Notes: a model not told the origin generated them from the sequence alone. Positions 20,170 to 29,268 are shown, counted from the stretch's first letter. The stretch is DNA of 35,733 nucleotides from a virus (IMGVR_UViG_3300024503_000291:1-35733), one strand, 5' to 3'. Program-made: numbers and translations.

Positions 20170-22266
20170 TTACCTTCGATATTCCTCTGTGAGAAGCCCT
20201 CCCATCACAGGGAATGGCGCAACTTGGAACGGGCCAACCTGGAACGGACCGGCCATGCGTTGCGCAAGCATCCTACGTTGCCTCTCGCGCTCAAGCGCAG
20301 CGGCGGGCGATACAACGCCGCCTTGCGCCGCAGCTTGTGTCGCTTCCACATTGGCGGCGGTTTGCATACGCTGCGAAATGTTTTGCGCCATAGGTCCAAC
20401 TAGCGGCACATTGCCGCCAACACCACGCGTCACAATATTCATGAGTGTTGGCGCTGTGCCTGATCGATTGATAAGTGGCACGCCGCCTGTTGCTGGTTCG
20501 CCAAACGCTGCGGTTGATGCTCGACCGATACGCTTTAACTGGTCAACCTCTTCTTTGTTAAAAAGTACTTCAAGTTTCGGTTGAATGCGTTTTAACGCGG
20601 CGTTAAATCCTGCCTGGCTAAACGCACCTGACGTACCAACGGCACTGTCAATAAGCCATTGAACTGTTTGCGCCCTAACGTCATCCCATGCCGCCTTGGC
20701 TTGATCGAGCACTGCTTGATCAATCTTTTCACCGCGTGGCTTAGTAAGCGTATCGCGTAGCGCAATCACGTCTTTGGTTTGCCCGCCAATGATGAATCGC
20801 TGAAAAAACTGATCTTGATTGGCTTGACCGGCAACGATTGGTTTGAATGGTTCAAATTCCCTTGCTCTGGCGGCTGACAGGTTGATGCCTTCGCGGAACT
20901 TTTGCACCGCTTCGTTTGCTTCTAATCCTTGCGTGGCTTCAGCCAAATAAACATCGAGTTGGCGTTTAATGTCACCCATTGCTTTGGCGGAACCAGGGTT
21001 TTCGCCAGCTCGTTGCGTAAGTAACTGACGAAACTTGATCGCTTCTTCAATACTAAATGGGCGTCCAGCATCACCGCCAATAGCAAACTGATCAATTCTC
21101 TTTTTAACAGGCGCAGGGATAACATCTTCAAAGTCATCAAGCGTCGCTTGAATACGTTGGCGGAAATCGCCAAAAGGTATTTGATCCTTTGCGCCTGGCA
21201 ATCCACGCGCTGCGTTGTAAGCCGCGTCAATGTCAGCACCTAACGCACCAAAAATACCGCTACGATCAACGCGCTGACCAATTGCGCCTGTTACGGCTTC
21301 ACCCGTTGCCAATGGCGTCGGTTGCGCCTGGCCGCGTATTGCCTCAAGCCGTTCGCGCAACAGACGCGGTTGCTGCGTAAAAATGTCAAGTAATGGCTGG
21401 CCTGATTGCTCAATGGCGGCTAAGTTGCGCTCCATAGCAAATTGCCTTGGATCACGCGTAACTTGCCCTGCCGTGTAGGGCATACCTAGTTTTTCAAAAT
21501 CTTCACGGCGTATCAACGATGCCGGGTCAAGATTTCCTGTGGCGCGTAACTGTTGCTTTGCACCTTCAGCCAATCGCGCTTGCGCGGTTGCTGTGAGTTG
21601 CGAAATGTCAGCCTGTGGATCAAGCGATTTGATGTAATTGTTGATCTCAACACGCACTTGTGCCGGCGGCATCGTTACTGCCTGGCGGGCCATGCCGCCA
21701 ACCACATCTTTTCCGCCTAACGCAAGACGCGTTGCGCCTTTCACTACTTCAGGCGCCACCACACCGGCAACGGCGCCTGTTGCCGCTTGCGCAAGTTTAG
21801 ATTCCGGCGTTCCCGCTTCGCTGTACATCGCTGCGGCTGGCAAGGCGCCTTGAAGTGTTCGCGCCGTTATGCCTCCAAGCGTTAGTTCGCGGCCACCTGG
21901 TATGAGCATGGCCGGCGCAGTTGCCATGACATTGCCAACCATGCGCGGAATGTCTGCCGCTGGTCCTGCATCGGTACGCATACCGCGCTCGCCGTAAATG
22001 CTAGGCGGCTGCGCAGTACCAATTGCGGCCTCATACAACGCCAAATCTCTATTGACTTTTTGAGTGTACTTGGCAGCTTCTTCAGGATCAGTTGCCATTA
22101 AATACAACTGCTTAATACCCTGCCCAACATCAAGAAATCCTCGAATCGTTCGCTCGCCAATGGTTGGTGATGGCGGACGCTCTATGCGCGGCGTTTCAAC
22201 GGGTATCAAACGCACTTCGCGCTTTTCTTCATCATCCTCAACGGGTATGAGTCGGGCTTCAGCCAT
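20170..22266 (-). CDS. Large internal virion / DNA ejection protein (698 aa)
   Basis: This 698-residue protein starts with two RLIPVE repeats in a charged head. A hydrophobic Gly/Ala-rich middle follows (about residues 105-190, including VGNVMATAPAMLIPGG). Long helical segments and a Pro/Phe tail with GPFQVGPFQV repeats complete it. Large, repeat-bearing, Ala/Gln-rich proteins at the end of the tail block are usually ejected with the DNA in podoviruses. The middle segment may insert into membranes. No enzymatic motif is visible. It is the last gene before the terminator at 20.1 kb. The role comes from composition and position. Confidence 0.72.
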   Translation of the reverse strand: MAEARLIPVEDDEEKREVRLIPVETPRIERPPSPTIGERTIRGFLDVGQGIKQLYLMATDPEEAAKYTQKVNRDLALYEAAIGTAQPPSIYGERGMRTDAGPAADIPRMVGNVMATAPAMLIPGGRELTLGGITARTLQGALPAAAMYSEAGTPESKLAQAATGAVAGVVAPEVVKGATRLALGGKDVVGGMARQAVTMPPAQVRVEINNYIKSLDPQADISQLTATAQARLAEGAKQQLRATGNLDPASLIRREDFEKLGMPYTAGQVTRDPRQFAMERNLAAIEQSGQPLLDIFTQQPRLLRERLEAIRGQAQPTPLATGEAVTGAIGQRVDRSGIFGALGADIDAAYNAARGLPGAKDQIPFGDFRQRIQATLDDFEDVIPAPVKKRIDQFAIGGDAGRPFSIEEAIKFRQLLTQRAGENPGSAKAMGDIKRQLDVYLAEATQGLEANEAVQKFREGINLSAARAREFEPFKPIVAGQANQDQFFQRFIIGGQTKDVIALRDTLTKPRGEKIDQAVLDQAKAAWDDVRAQTVQWLIDSAVGTSGAFSQAGFNAALKRIQPKLEVLFNKEEVDQLKRIGRASTAAFGEPATGGVPLINRSGTAPTLMNIVTRGVGGNVPLVGPMAQNISQRMQTAANVEATQAAAQGGVVSPAAALERERQRRMLAQRMAGPFQVGPFQVAPFPVMGGLLTEEYRR

Positions 22267-22269
22267 GAT

Positions 22270-23694
22270 TTATTCCTCTACGCGGTAACGCTTGCCGTTA
22301 ACAGTTACATAGTAATTGTCATCTGTGCCTTTTGTGGCGGTCATTGATTTGCCTTGCACTGTGACTTGCTTAGAGTACGGCTTTGGCTCATTGATTTGAT
22401 ATAGCGGTGCAAATTGCTGCATACCAGGCGTTGCAAGGATCGTCTGAGCCGCATTGCGTCCGCGCTTGATTAACTCACGATCAACGCGATCAGAGATATC
22501 TAGTGCTTGGCGCAGCGATGCCTCGCCAACTGAAATATCGGCGTTCGATACTTTTGTGAGCAACAAGATATCCGAATCAGACAGTACGCCTTTCATCTTC
22601 GATGCGTTGTTCAATGTGCGTTGTGCAAGTTGAGGAATCAATGTGGCGGTATTTGCAATCCTTTGATCGTTTTGATTAAACCCTAACGCTTGAGCTGCCT
22701 GGCCTAACTTAAGCCTTCCTTCAGCACCAAAGCCAGTAATCACGCCCTGATCAAGCAACGCTCTAACGCGGTTGCTATTTTCAATCTGGCTTGCTGATGA
22801 CTGCCCTTGTTCAACTTGTAATTGAGCTTGACCGGCGGCACCCTTTGCTATTTCCTTGGCAAAGGTTTCGCCGGTTTGCACTGTGATGCTTGGCCTTCCT
22901 TCGGCTGCAATTTGTTTTTTTATGTTTAACCATGCCAAACCAGCAGGACTGTTAGCAAAAGCTGGGTCTTCTAAAACGCGTTGCTCAAAACTTAATTGCT
23001 TTTTTTCTTCTGGCTTAAACGGCGCCTCAGCAATCAATCTTCCTGTTGGACTAACCGCTCTTGCGCCCGGCGAAAGAATGGTTGGTTTTTGGACTTCAGT
23101 AATGTTTTGTGCAAGTTCCGTCAAAGCCTTGGCTTGTGCCGCTCCGCCTGGTTCAAGTGCTAATTCTGAAGCCACACTTCGCAACAAATCAGCCCTCATT
23201 TGTTGGCGGGTATCTTCAGGTATGCGCTGACCAACCATTTGTGCGGCCTGTTGCGTTGGTCCGCCACCACCGGCAAGTGCCATTGACGGCGTTACTTCGG
23301 TTGGCAATCCTTGTAAGCGTTGGCGTAATCCAGCCATACGTTGCGATAATTGCTGTTGCTCAAGCAACTTGCGCTGTTGCTCGTTAAGTTGCATTTGAAA
23401 CAACTGCCTTTGCAACCCTTGTTGCTGCACACCTTGCAAGCCTTCAGCCAGTGTGCCGCCACGAGCAACCGTTGAGCCTAATTGCGCAAGCGTTAGCAAG
23501 CGCTGTCTGCGCCGCTCTTCCTCATCCATCGGCATGGCGGGCAAGCCAGGGTACTGTTGCAAGCGATCAAGTCCAGTGCCAAAGCGATCAAAAATGTTTG
23601 GCGCGTAACCTTGTGATGCAGCTTCAGGCGAATTGGGCAACTGTTGCCCGCCAAAACTGCCGCTGCCCGTAAAAAAGTCTAGTAGTGACGCCAT
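22270..23694 (-). CDS. Internal virion / ejection protein, Gln-rich (474 aa)
   Basis: Residues about 60-150 form a Gln/Leu/Arg coiled coil (VQQQGLQRQLFQMQLNEQQ). The middle is Ala-rich and helical. The C terminus ends in a small beta segment (DNYYVTVNGKRYRVEE). No signal peptide or enzyme motif appears. It lies between an S74-bearing protein and the largest ejection-type protein. Three such proteins in a row recall the three ejection proteins of P22 (gp7, gp16, gp20), though sequence similarity to those is not visible. The start ATG 23694 and the neighbouring stop are three bases apart. Confidence 0.68.
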   Translation of the reverse strand: MASLLDFFTGSGSFGGQQLPNSPEAASQGYAPNIFDRFGTGLDRLQQYPGLPAMPMDEEERRRQRLLTLAQLGSTVARGGTLAEGLQGVQQQGLQRQLFQMQLNEQQRKLLEQQQLSQRMAGLRQRLQGLPTEVTPSMALAGGGGPTQQAAQMVGQRIPEDTRQQMRADLLRSVASELALEPGGAAQAKALTELAQNITEVQKPTILSPGARAVSPTGRLIAEAPFKPEEKKQLSFEQRVLEDPAFANSPAGLAWLNIKKQIAAEGRPSITVQTGETFAKEIAKGAAGQAQLQVEQGQSSASQIENSNRVRALLDQGVITGFGAEGRLKLGQAAQALGFNQNDQRIANTATLIPQLAQRTLNNASKMKGVLSDSDILLLTKVSNADISVGEASLRQALDISDRVDRELIKRGRNAAQTILATPGMQQFAPLYQINEPKPYSKQVTVQGKSMTATKGTDDNYYVTVNGKRYRVEE

Positions 23695-23696
23695 GC

Positions 23697-24776
23697 TTAT
23701 CCCCTTGTCCTGCGATCAAGTTCTTTTACAGCTTCAACTAATAGGCCGGTAATTTGTGGGTAGTTAACCGCCATCATGCCGCTATCATCTTTTGCCACGG
23801 CTTGAGGCATAACACGTTGAACATCTTGCGCCATTACGCCGCCCGTTCGCTCATCATCGCCCTTGTAGTTGTAGTCATAGCCAGTCAATTTGCCAAGTTG
23901 CGACAATGGCGAATCCATGCGATCAACGTTTTCTTTCATGCGTTTATCGGACATAAGATAAGCAAGTGACGCCAACGTGCTGACGCCCTGACCAAACTGT
24001 TGGCCTGGTGATAAACGCTGTGATGCAATTTGTTGATTCTCAGCAGGAAACCCGCTCAAGCCTTGCGATCTGATGTTCAGTTGTTGCAACGGGTAGGCTT
24101 GTTGGCGCAAGAAATCTTGATACGCCAAATCGAGTTGCGCTTGTTGTTGCGCCTGTTCTTGTGCGCCAACGCCAAGCAGTTGTTGCGCTTGTTGTTGGCG
24201 GATTGCTTGTTGCTGTGCACCTAGCCCTGCCAGTTGCGCAGCCTGCGCCTGGCGCGTTGCAACGTCTTGTTGTGCAAGTTGCGCCGCTTGACCAAACCCT
24301 TGATAAGCCAAATTGCCAGCCGTTTGGCCTGCCGCTTGCAAAGCATTAAGATTGGTCATTGCCTCAACAACGCCCTGGCGCGATCCGCCAAAGGCGCGTG
24401 CGCGTGTTGCGGCTGCGGCGTTTTGCAGTTGTTGCTGCGCTCGTTGATTCTCAATATTTTGCAATGCCGTTCCAATGACTTGCTGCTGAAACGGATTGAT
24501 GTATTGCTGAATGTTGCCGGCAATACTTGTCGGTTGCAGTGCCAACGCCGTTGCGTAATCAACGGTCTGCGTGCCTGGCCCCATAGCCCCGGCGGATGCA
24601 AGTTGCTGCAAGCCCAGTTGCGTTGCCGCCGTGGGCGCGGCTATTCTTGCGCCGCCATAAGGCGTGTATTCCTGGGCGGCTAGTTGCTTAGAAAACTCAT
24701 AGTTCTCTAGCGCCGCCTGTTTGAATGCCGGGTCAAGTTCAACACGCGTTGTCTGACCGCCGCCGCTTTTACTCAT
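23697..24776 (-). CDS. Gln/Ala-rich coiled-coil protein with C-terminal S74 chaperone (359 aa)
   Basis: Residues about 1-270 are Gln/Ala-rich with long helices (QQQLQNAAAATRARAFGGSRQ), as in ejection-type proteins. Residues 276-359 form a peptidase S74 / intramolecular chaperone domain: SDKRMKENV, GYDYNYKGDD, GGVMAQDVQRVMPQAV, and a C-terminal LLVEAVKELDRR helix. The domain trimerises the parent protein and cuts itself off at the Ser-Asp junction at its start. It usually ends tail fibres and spikes. Here it follows a Gln-rich coiled coil among ejection genes, so this may be a fibrous core protein or an unusual fibre. It overlaps the GNAT-like stop by 8 bases. Confidence 0.87.
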   Translation of the reverse strand: MSKSGGGQTTRVELDPAFKQAALENYEFSKQLAAQEYTPYGGARIAAPTAATQLGLQQLASAGAMGPGTQTVDYATALALQPTSIAGNIQQYINPFQQQVIGTALQNIENQRAQQQLQNAAAATRARAFGGSRQGVVEAMTNLNALQAAGQTAGNLAYQGFGQAAQLAQQDVATRQAQAAQLAGLGAQQQAIRQQQAQQLLGVGAQEQAQQQAQLDLAYQDFLRQQAYPLQQLNIRSQGLSGFPAENQQIASQRLSPGQQFGQGVSTLASLAYLMSDKRMKENVDRMDSPLSQLGKLTGYDYNYKGDDERTGGVMAQDVQRVMPQAVAKDDSGMMAVNYPQITGLLVEAVKELDRRTRG

Positions 24777-25152
24777 GATTCAACTCCTTGGACATGACAG
24801 TCCATTTCTCTTCATAACCTTCGTCCGCCAAAAACGTACGCAGCCAACCACGTCTTCCGGCAAGTGTCACACGATTGCATCCGATTGATTGCGCCCATCT
24901 CTCAAGGATTGGACGCATACGCGAGAGTTCTTCTAAGTCCCCGCCAGCAAGAAAATAGTGCATCCCTTTGGCTTGTGGGTAACTCTGAATCTCAGTGATG
25001 ACAGCGGATTGTCGACCAGGCCAAAACTGCATTTCATTGGCGTCAACGGCTCGCTTTATGTCCTCAATGGTATGTGTTCCGCCAGTGAAAGACAATGCCG
25101 CTTCAATAAATGGCCGGCATCGATCCCAATGGCTTAAATCGTGTGCGTTCAC
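24769..25152 (-). CDS. GNAT-like internal virion-associated protein (127 aa)
   Basis: This small protein follows a pattern of podophage proteins placed before ejection genes: HTIEDIKRAVDANEMQFWPG, then AVITEIQSYPQAKGMHYF, then a helix and GCNRVTLAGRRGWLRTFLADEGYEE. The last part resembles a GNAT-like acetyltransferase fold, but I see no clear acetyl-CoA loop, so activity is doubtful. In T7 the protein in this slot is an internal virion protein (gp13-like). Its ATG overlaps the repeat protein stop (ATGA). Role: probably an internal scaffold or an inactive acetyltransferase relic. Confidence 0.72.
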   Translation of the reverse strand: MNAHDLSHWDRCRPFIEAALSFTGGTHTIEDIKRAVDANEMQFWPGRQSAVITEIQSYPQAKGMHYFLAGGDLEELSRMRPILERWAQSIGCNRVTLAGRRGWLRTFLADEGYEEKWTVMSKELNHE

Positions 25153-26399
25153 TTGTACGCCAATAAGTTTTCGCCAGCCACTAACGGCAGAGTTCCTGAT
25201 AGCAATCCTTGCACATAAGGCAATGATGCACCTTGGTTTAAGGTGGAAAGGATTGAGCCTGTGACTTGTGGCGATAAATTAGACTTTTGCGCCTCAGTGC
25301 GTAAATCGTTGAATGTTGTACCCGTATTGAGCAACCCTTGACCTGTGGCGGCCAACTGTTGCGCCGTTGGCGCACCTTGAGGCATGGCGTAAAAGGATGC
25401 GGGCAATGTCACTTGATTGGCGGCAACGCGTGGTGCAAGCAATCCAGCCGTTGGTGTGCCGCCATAGGATGCCGCATAAAAAGCATCCATGTAATTTTGA
25501 ATCTGCTGACCCGTTGGGCCTTTGATGTTTGTGAGCAACCCTTGCTCTGGTCCGTATCCGTATTGCAACTGCGCCTGCGGAACAACGGCTTTGCCATAAG
25601 TTGCCGGCGGTAACGCTTGGTTTGCCTTATAAAAAGCATAGTCAGGCGTTGACATGAGGTAAGTTGTCAAGGCATCTGTTGACGTGAATGGCGTTGTGCC
25701 TTGCTGATAACCCCTGAAGTTTGCCAACTCCGTGGCGTTCGGTACGCGCCCAAACACGCTTTGAAAAACGGCTGATGCTTGCACGTCATTGATTGGTACA
25801 CCAGGTGCAGACGTAGGTGCTGGCGTCCCTGTTGGGGCTGGCGTTGTAGTTGGTGCTACGGTTGTAGTTGTTGTCGTTCCGGTCGATGGTTTTCCAAGGA
25901 CTTGGCTTTGCATCGACAAAAGCGAATTTACATAAGTCTGGTATTCCGGCGTGTTTCGCAAATAGTTGTAAAACGATGTTTCGCTTGACAGAACAGGATT
26001 GTTTGCCGCAATAGCGGCGTTAAAGTTTGACAACTCGTTTTGACTTGGTTGTCTACCGAAAAGGCCATAAAAAACTTCCGCCGCCTGCGAGATAGAAATA
26101 GGTTTTGCAGCATCAAGCAATCCGGTTGATGGGCTTGACGTTGGAGCAGGCGTAGTGGTTGGAGCAGGTGTAGTGGTTGGAGCAGGCGTGGTAGTTGGAG
26201 CCGGTGTTGCGACTGGCAATGTCGCCGCATAGATTTGATAATCTGGTGTGCTTTTTAGGTAATTTTCTAAAGCACTCTGCGAAACAAGCGCAGGATTGTT
26301 AGCCGCCAAAGCAAGTTGGAAGTTAGATACTTCACTAGCATTTGGCGGCCTGCCAAATACGCTTTGGAAAACTTCACTGGCTTGCGCTAAGGTAATCAT
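25149..26399 (-). CDS. Three-repeat protein with Thr/Pro linkers (416 aa)
   Basis: Three units of about 55 residues share the pattern QAxxVFQSVFGRxPNxxELxNF...NYLxSTPDYxxY (residues about 6-57, 105-160 and 205-257). They are separated by TPAPTTTPAP-type linkers. The unit resembles short helical DUF4214-like domains that bind sugars or sit on surface proteins. The C-terminal 160 residues are Gly/Thr/Gln-rich. Placed between the gp10-like tail protein and an internal virion protein, it may be a tail or decoration protein. An 18-bp DNA repeat encodes one linker. The length is unlike anything I know, so the function stays open. Confidence 0.72.
   Translation of the reverse strand: MITLAQASEVFQSVFGRPPNASEVSNFQLALAANNPALVSQSALENYLKSTPDYQIYAATLPVATPAPTTTPAPTTTPAPTTTPAPTSSPSTGLLDAAKPISISQAAEVFYGLFGRQPSQNELSNFNAAIAANNPVLSSETSFYNYLRNTPEYQTYVNSLLSMQSQVLGKPSTGTTTTTTVAPTTTPAPTGTPAPTSAPGVPINDVQASAVFQSVFGRVPNATELANFRGYQQGTTPFTSTDALTTYLMSTPDYAFYKANQALPPATYGKAVVPQAQLQYGYGPEQGLLTNIKGPTGQQIQNYMDAFYAASYGGTPTAGLLAPRVAANQVTLPASFYAMPQGAPTAQQLAATGQGLLNTGTTFNDLRTEAQKSNLSPQVTGSILSTLNQGASLPYVQGLLSGTLPLVAGENLLAYK
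26140..26211. repeat. 18-bp tandem repeats encoding the Thr/Pro linker
   Basis: Four near-identical 18-base units (GTTGGAGCAGGCGTAGTG and close variants) run in frame through the first linker of the three-repeat protein. Each codes for about six linker residues of the TTTPAP type. Such tandem units change number easily by slippage, so linker length probably varies between relatives. Confidence 0.85.
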
Positions 26400-26406
26400 A
26401 ATTCCC

Positions 26407-26616
26407 TCACATCGTTGTGGCGCTCAACGCGCCAACATTGGAAACGGTTAGGTAGTAACGCGTTCCATTGGGCGAACGAATGACAAGTTTTTCATCTTGC
26501 CCAAGTTCAATGTCAGCGTTCTTCTTACGGTTCAGCGCGTCAGCCAGCTCGAGCGCACGACGCAGCGTCAACTCGGCCACTTGATCGTAATCGGGCGTAG
26601 GGCGCGGCAGTTTCAT
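26407..26616 (-). CDS. Small tail-region protein (69 aa)
   Basis: This 69-residue protein has a Pro-rich head, one charged helix (AELTLRRALELADALN) and a C-terminal beta strand pair ending YYLTVSNVGALSA. The ATG at 26616 overlaps the gp10-like stop. It ends 8 bases before the next gene. It is probably a small tail component or chaperone. No family is recognised. Confidence 0.7.
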   Translation of the reverse strand: MKLPRPTPDYDQVAELTLRRALELADALNRKKNADIELGQDEKLVIRSPNGTRYYLTVSNVGALSATTM

Positions 26617-28100
26617 CGACCACTTCCCGCTTTGGCGTTAAAACGAAAGATGCCTACCCGCCAATCCGTATTGTTGTTGCTGTTCAGGCGCACTTTTAGT
26701 TGCCTGCCTTGCAAGCGAATTGACGTTGGGTTAGCAAGTGAGTAAGGGCCATGCGTCGTTTCAGCGCTTGTTGGATAAAGTTTTGTCTTAAAAGTGACAG
26801 TTACATCCCCAAGCGTTGAGTCATCAGGAATGAGTTGATCAGCTACAAGCAAGTTATCACCCATTCCAATTTGATAAGGACCGCTTTCTGCATAAGGTGT
26901 TGAACCGTCATAGTTCCAGCCAATTTCATGCTCATAAACGTAGCCTGTTGGCGTACACATAATTGGATAAGGAAAAACGGCTTGTCCCGTTCCAATGGTG
27001 CGAGCCATACTTCCTAACGTCCAATGATTTTCGCGGTAATTCCAAACAACGTAGGAATCATTTTCAGTATTAGCAACAGACGGATAGAACCACCAGATTT
27101 CAGAGAATTTGCTATTGTGTACCGCAGAAACTTTAGAGATTTGGCCGCGATTGATGTTGTTAAACACATAGTCAGATACATCGCTTGGCAATGGTTTGGT
27201 GTAACCATCAAAAATCCAAAAGCCTGATTGACCCATCCAAGCGGCAAAGGTATCTGCCGCCGCGATGCCGATTGCGCTCACGGCACCGCAACCCGTTCCA
27301 ACGCGCTCAAACCCGTACACATATGGCGGCCCTTGATACTGTGCAAAGTGAGCATCAACATCAGTAAGGATCAAGACGCCACCGCGCACGCGGCGGGCGC
27401 AAATGATGGAGCCAGGCGTTGAAAGCGTAAAGTCACCCGCTTGATTGTTGGCGGCTGGCGTCCAAACCGTATTGTTTTCTTGGTCAGACCATTGCACTTT
27501 TCGCGGATCGCCGCCAGCGCCAAGGGCAAACAGAAAACGCTCTTCAGAGACAATCAAACCCTTGCAACTCGTTGGCGCGTTTGTGATGGCAACGGCTTTG
27601 GTTGGCGTTGTAAAGTCAAGTTGCCACTCATACAACTTGCCATCGTAATCCGAGCACGCCACAAGATACTGGCCCCAATTGTCCATCGACCATGTTGTGG
27701 CGGGCTGAATAGCTAGCGTCGAACGAAATGAGCGAGCCGTTCCATAACCTTCTTGGCCGTAATCTCTGCCGCCATAAGATAAATTGATTGTTGCATCAGT
27801 GCGCCCTGCGCTGAAACTTGTTGGCGTAATGTCGGCCTGATCACCATCACCCTGGTAAGCGTAAAGTTTTGATGCTGACCCAACGGCAAGCCAAATGTTT
27901 GCCGAATTATCTTTCCACGCATACATGCCTCGTGGCACGCCGCTCGTGGCATTTGTTGACCATTGCTGCCAACCGCCCATTGGGCGAAGCGTTCCCTCGA
28001 ACCATCTAACAAGGTTGGCGTCATACCATCGACCCGCCGCTTGATACTCGGTGCCGTTTCGGTAAACGCCTGGAGGAAGTTTGATAGGGACGAGTGGCAT
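26613..28100 (-). CDS. P22 gp10-like tail/packaged DNA stabilisation protein (495 aa)
   Basis: The beta-rich sequence is made of repeated short strands with Gly/Trp/Tyr turns (GMYAWKDNSANIWLAVG, WSMDNWGQYLVACS, AWMGQSGFWIFDG), consistent with a propeller. The first residues VPIKLPPGVYRNGTEY are typical of phage stabilisation proteins that plug the portal exit after packaging (gp10 in P22, 472 residues). In P22 gp10 and gp4 form the tail below the portal. The head-tail adaptor here lies four kilobases upstream. The ATG at 28100 follows the lysozyme stop by one base. Length and pattern fit well. Confidence 0.82.
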   Translation of the reverse strand: MPLVPIKLPPGVYRNGTEYQAAGRWYDANLVRWFEGTLRPMGGWQQWSTNATSGVPRGMYAWKDNSANIWLAVGSASKLYAYQGDGDQADITPTSFSAGRTDATINLSYGGRDYGQEGYGTARSFRSTLAIQPATTWSMDNWGQYLVACSDYDGKLYEWQLDFTTPTKAVAITNAPTSCKGLIVSEERFLFALGAGGDPRKVQWSDQENNTVWTPAANNQAGDFTLSTPGSIICARRVRGGVLILTDVDAHFAQYQGPPYVYGFERVGTGCGAVSAIGIAAADTFAAWMGQSGFWIFDGYTKPLPSDVSDYVFNNINRGQISKVSAVHNSKFSEIWWFYPSVANTENDSYVVWNYRENHWTLGSMARTIGTGQAVFPYPIMCTPTGYVYEHEIGWNYDGSTPYAESGPYQIGMGDNLLVADQLIPDDSTLGDVTVTFKTKLYPTSAETTHGPYSLANPTSIRLQGRQLKVRLNSNNNTDWRVGIFRFNAKAGSGR

Positions 28101-28101
28101 G

Positions 28102-28578
28102 TCAGTTGCTCATGTAAAGGGCCATTTCATCGCGGCGGCGTTTGACCAGGCCCGGCAACTCTTTCCCTGCCGCTTTAGTCCACATCTTAAACGCAACTGC
28201 TGCGCCCGTATAGTCGCCACGATTATGGCGCATCCTCAATGTGCTGCGTTGAAGGTTTCCTAGCCCCACATTGAACGAAAAGCTGACGAGTGCATCAAGG
28301 CGAGGCTGAGTAAGACCAACAGGACATAGTCGTGATACGCCAGCCTCAAAGCGTTGTAAGTCCTTTGTAAGTATGTCGTCAATTTCCGCCATCGATAACG
28401 TGCGATCCCAACCCGGTGGGATGGGTAAGGCTTTACGCTCTTCAACTTTGACGTTGATGTGCGATGGGTCAATGACATGGCCCACACCCACGGTCCAAAG
28501 CAACGCCGGGCAACGATAAGGCCGCGCACGCACACCTTCGTGATGCTTGATCATTTGGAGGGCAAGCGGACTGATCAT
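28102..28578 (-). CDS. Endolysin, phage lysozyme of the E-8-C-5-T type (158 aa)
   Basis: The start ISPLALQMIKHHEG leads to Glu14, with Cys23 eight residues after it and Thr29 five more after that. That is the E-8aa-D/C-5aa-T triad of GH24 lysozymes such as P22 gp19. TVGVGH follows directly. C-terminal helices (LDALVSFSFNVGLGNL, LPGLVKRRRDEMALY) are also typical. It cuts peptidoglycan beta-1,4 bonds at the end of infection. There is no signal peptide or SAR segment at this start, so it needs a holin for release. ATG 28578 overlaps the 3TM holin stop (ATGA). Confidence 0.93.
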   Translation of the reverse strand: MISPLALQMIKHHEGVRARPYRCPALLWTVGVGHVIDPSHINVKVEERKALPIPPGWDRTLSMAEIDDILTKDLQRFEAGVSRLCPVGLTQPRLDALVSFSFNVGLGNLQRSTLRMRHNRGDYTGAAVAFKMWTKAAGKELPGLVKRRRDEMALYMSN

Positions 28579-29057
28579 TTCGCAAAGGCTCGTGACCCAA
28601 AGTGAAAGGCCACAATCGCGGCCCAAATTTGCTGCGTATCGTCATCCCATAGCTGATCAAGCATCAAATCGAATGGCACATTGGTTGTCCACGCGTACCA
28701 GAATCCGCCAATCTCAACGAATACCAACAACATGAACATGCCATAGGTCAACACAGGACGCACTAACGCTCTGGCGTTCTTGACCCACTGGCTTGTTCCT
28801 TCGCCAATTGCAATGTCATGCGCATACAGCGCTTTCATCTCTTCGGCTTGCGTTTGCATCGCCACTTGTTCAGTGTGAATCTCTTCAATGCGTTGCTGCG
28901 CAAGCAATCCCATGGCGGCTAACTCACGCTCACGCTCATTTTGCATACGGGCAAGTTCCAGCTCGTGCGCCTTGTCCTTGGAATCCTGCCAAAGATCAAG
29001 CAACTTGGGCACGCCACCGGCTAAGAATGACAAGAGCGTTGATAAAAGCGTCATCAT
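28575..29057 (-). CDS. Holin-like protein of the 3TM / gene transfer agent type (160 aa)
   Basis: After a short hydrophobic N terminus (LLSTLLSFLAGGV), residues about 25-85 are a long charged coiled coil. Residues about 95-160 contain two hydrophobic helices and the end FHFGSRAFAK. The C-terminal half matches the 3TM holin type (RPVLTYGMFMLLVFVEIGGFWYAW... FGSRAF). Such holins open the inner membrane for the lysozyme, which follows directly. ATG 29057 or 29054 start it, with AAGGA farther upstream. The long coil is extended compared with short holins. Confidence 0.87.
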   Translation of the reverse strand: MMTLLSTLLSFLAGGVPKLLDLWQDSKDKAHELELARMQNERERELAAMGLLAQQRIEEIHTEQVAMQTQAEEMKALYAHDIAIGEGTSQWVKNARALVRPVLTYGMFMLLVFVEIGGFWYAWTTNVPFDLMLDQLWDDDTQQIWAAIVAFHFGSRAFAK

Positions 29058-29058
29058 G

Positions 29059-29244
29059 CTAGGCCGATCCTTGGCACTTTTCGTTCAACTCGTTCACCTT
29101 TTCCCATAGTGCTGTGATCTGCTTGTCGTAATTCTTTTCGAGGTAGTCAAGGCGTACTTTGATCGTTACTGCATAAGCTGCAATTGCAACCACTGCTGCA
29201 CCCAAGTACCACAGTTTGCCGATTGCGTCGGTGATTGCTTCCAT
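29059..29244 (-). CDS. Small membrane protein of lysis cassette (61 aa)
   Basis: One hydrophobic helix (LWYLGAAVVAIAAYAVTIKV) near residues 11-30 follows a short N terminus. The C-terminal half is a charged coil with NYDKQ and NELNEK. The topology fits an i-spanin or an antiholin-like protein, N-terminus in, coil on one side. It lies two bases before the 3TM holin. No clear ribosome site is seen ahead of ATG 29244. Function in lysis is inferred from topology and place. Confidence 0.75.
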   Translation of the reverse strand: MEAITDAIGKLWYLGAAVVAIAAYAVTIKVRLDYLEKNYDKQITALWEKVNELNEKCQGSA

Positions 29245-29268
29245 GGAGGCGTATGGCTTGCTGAATGC

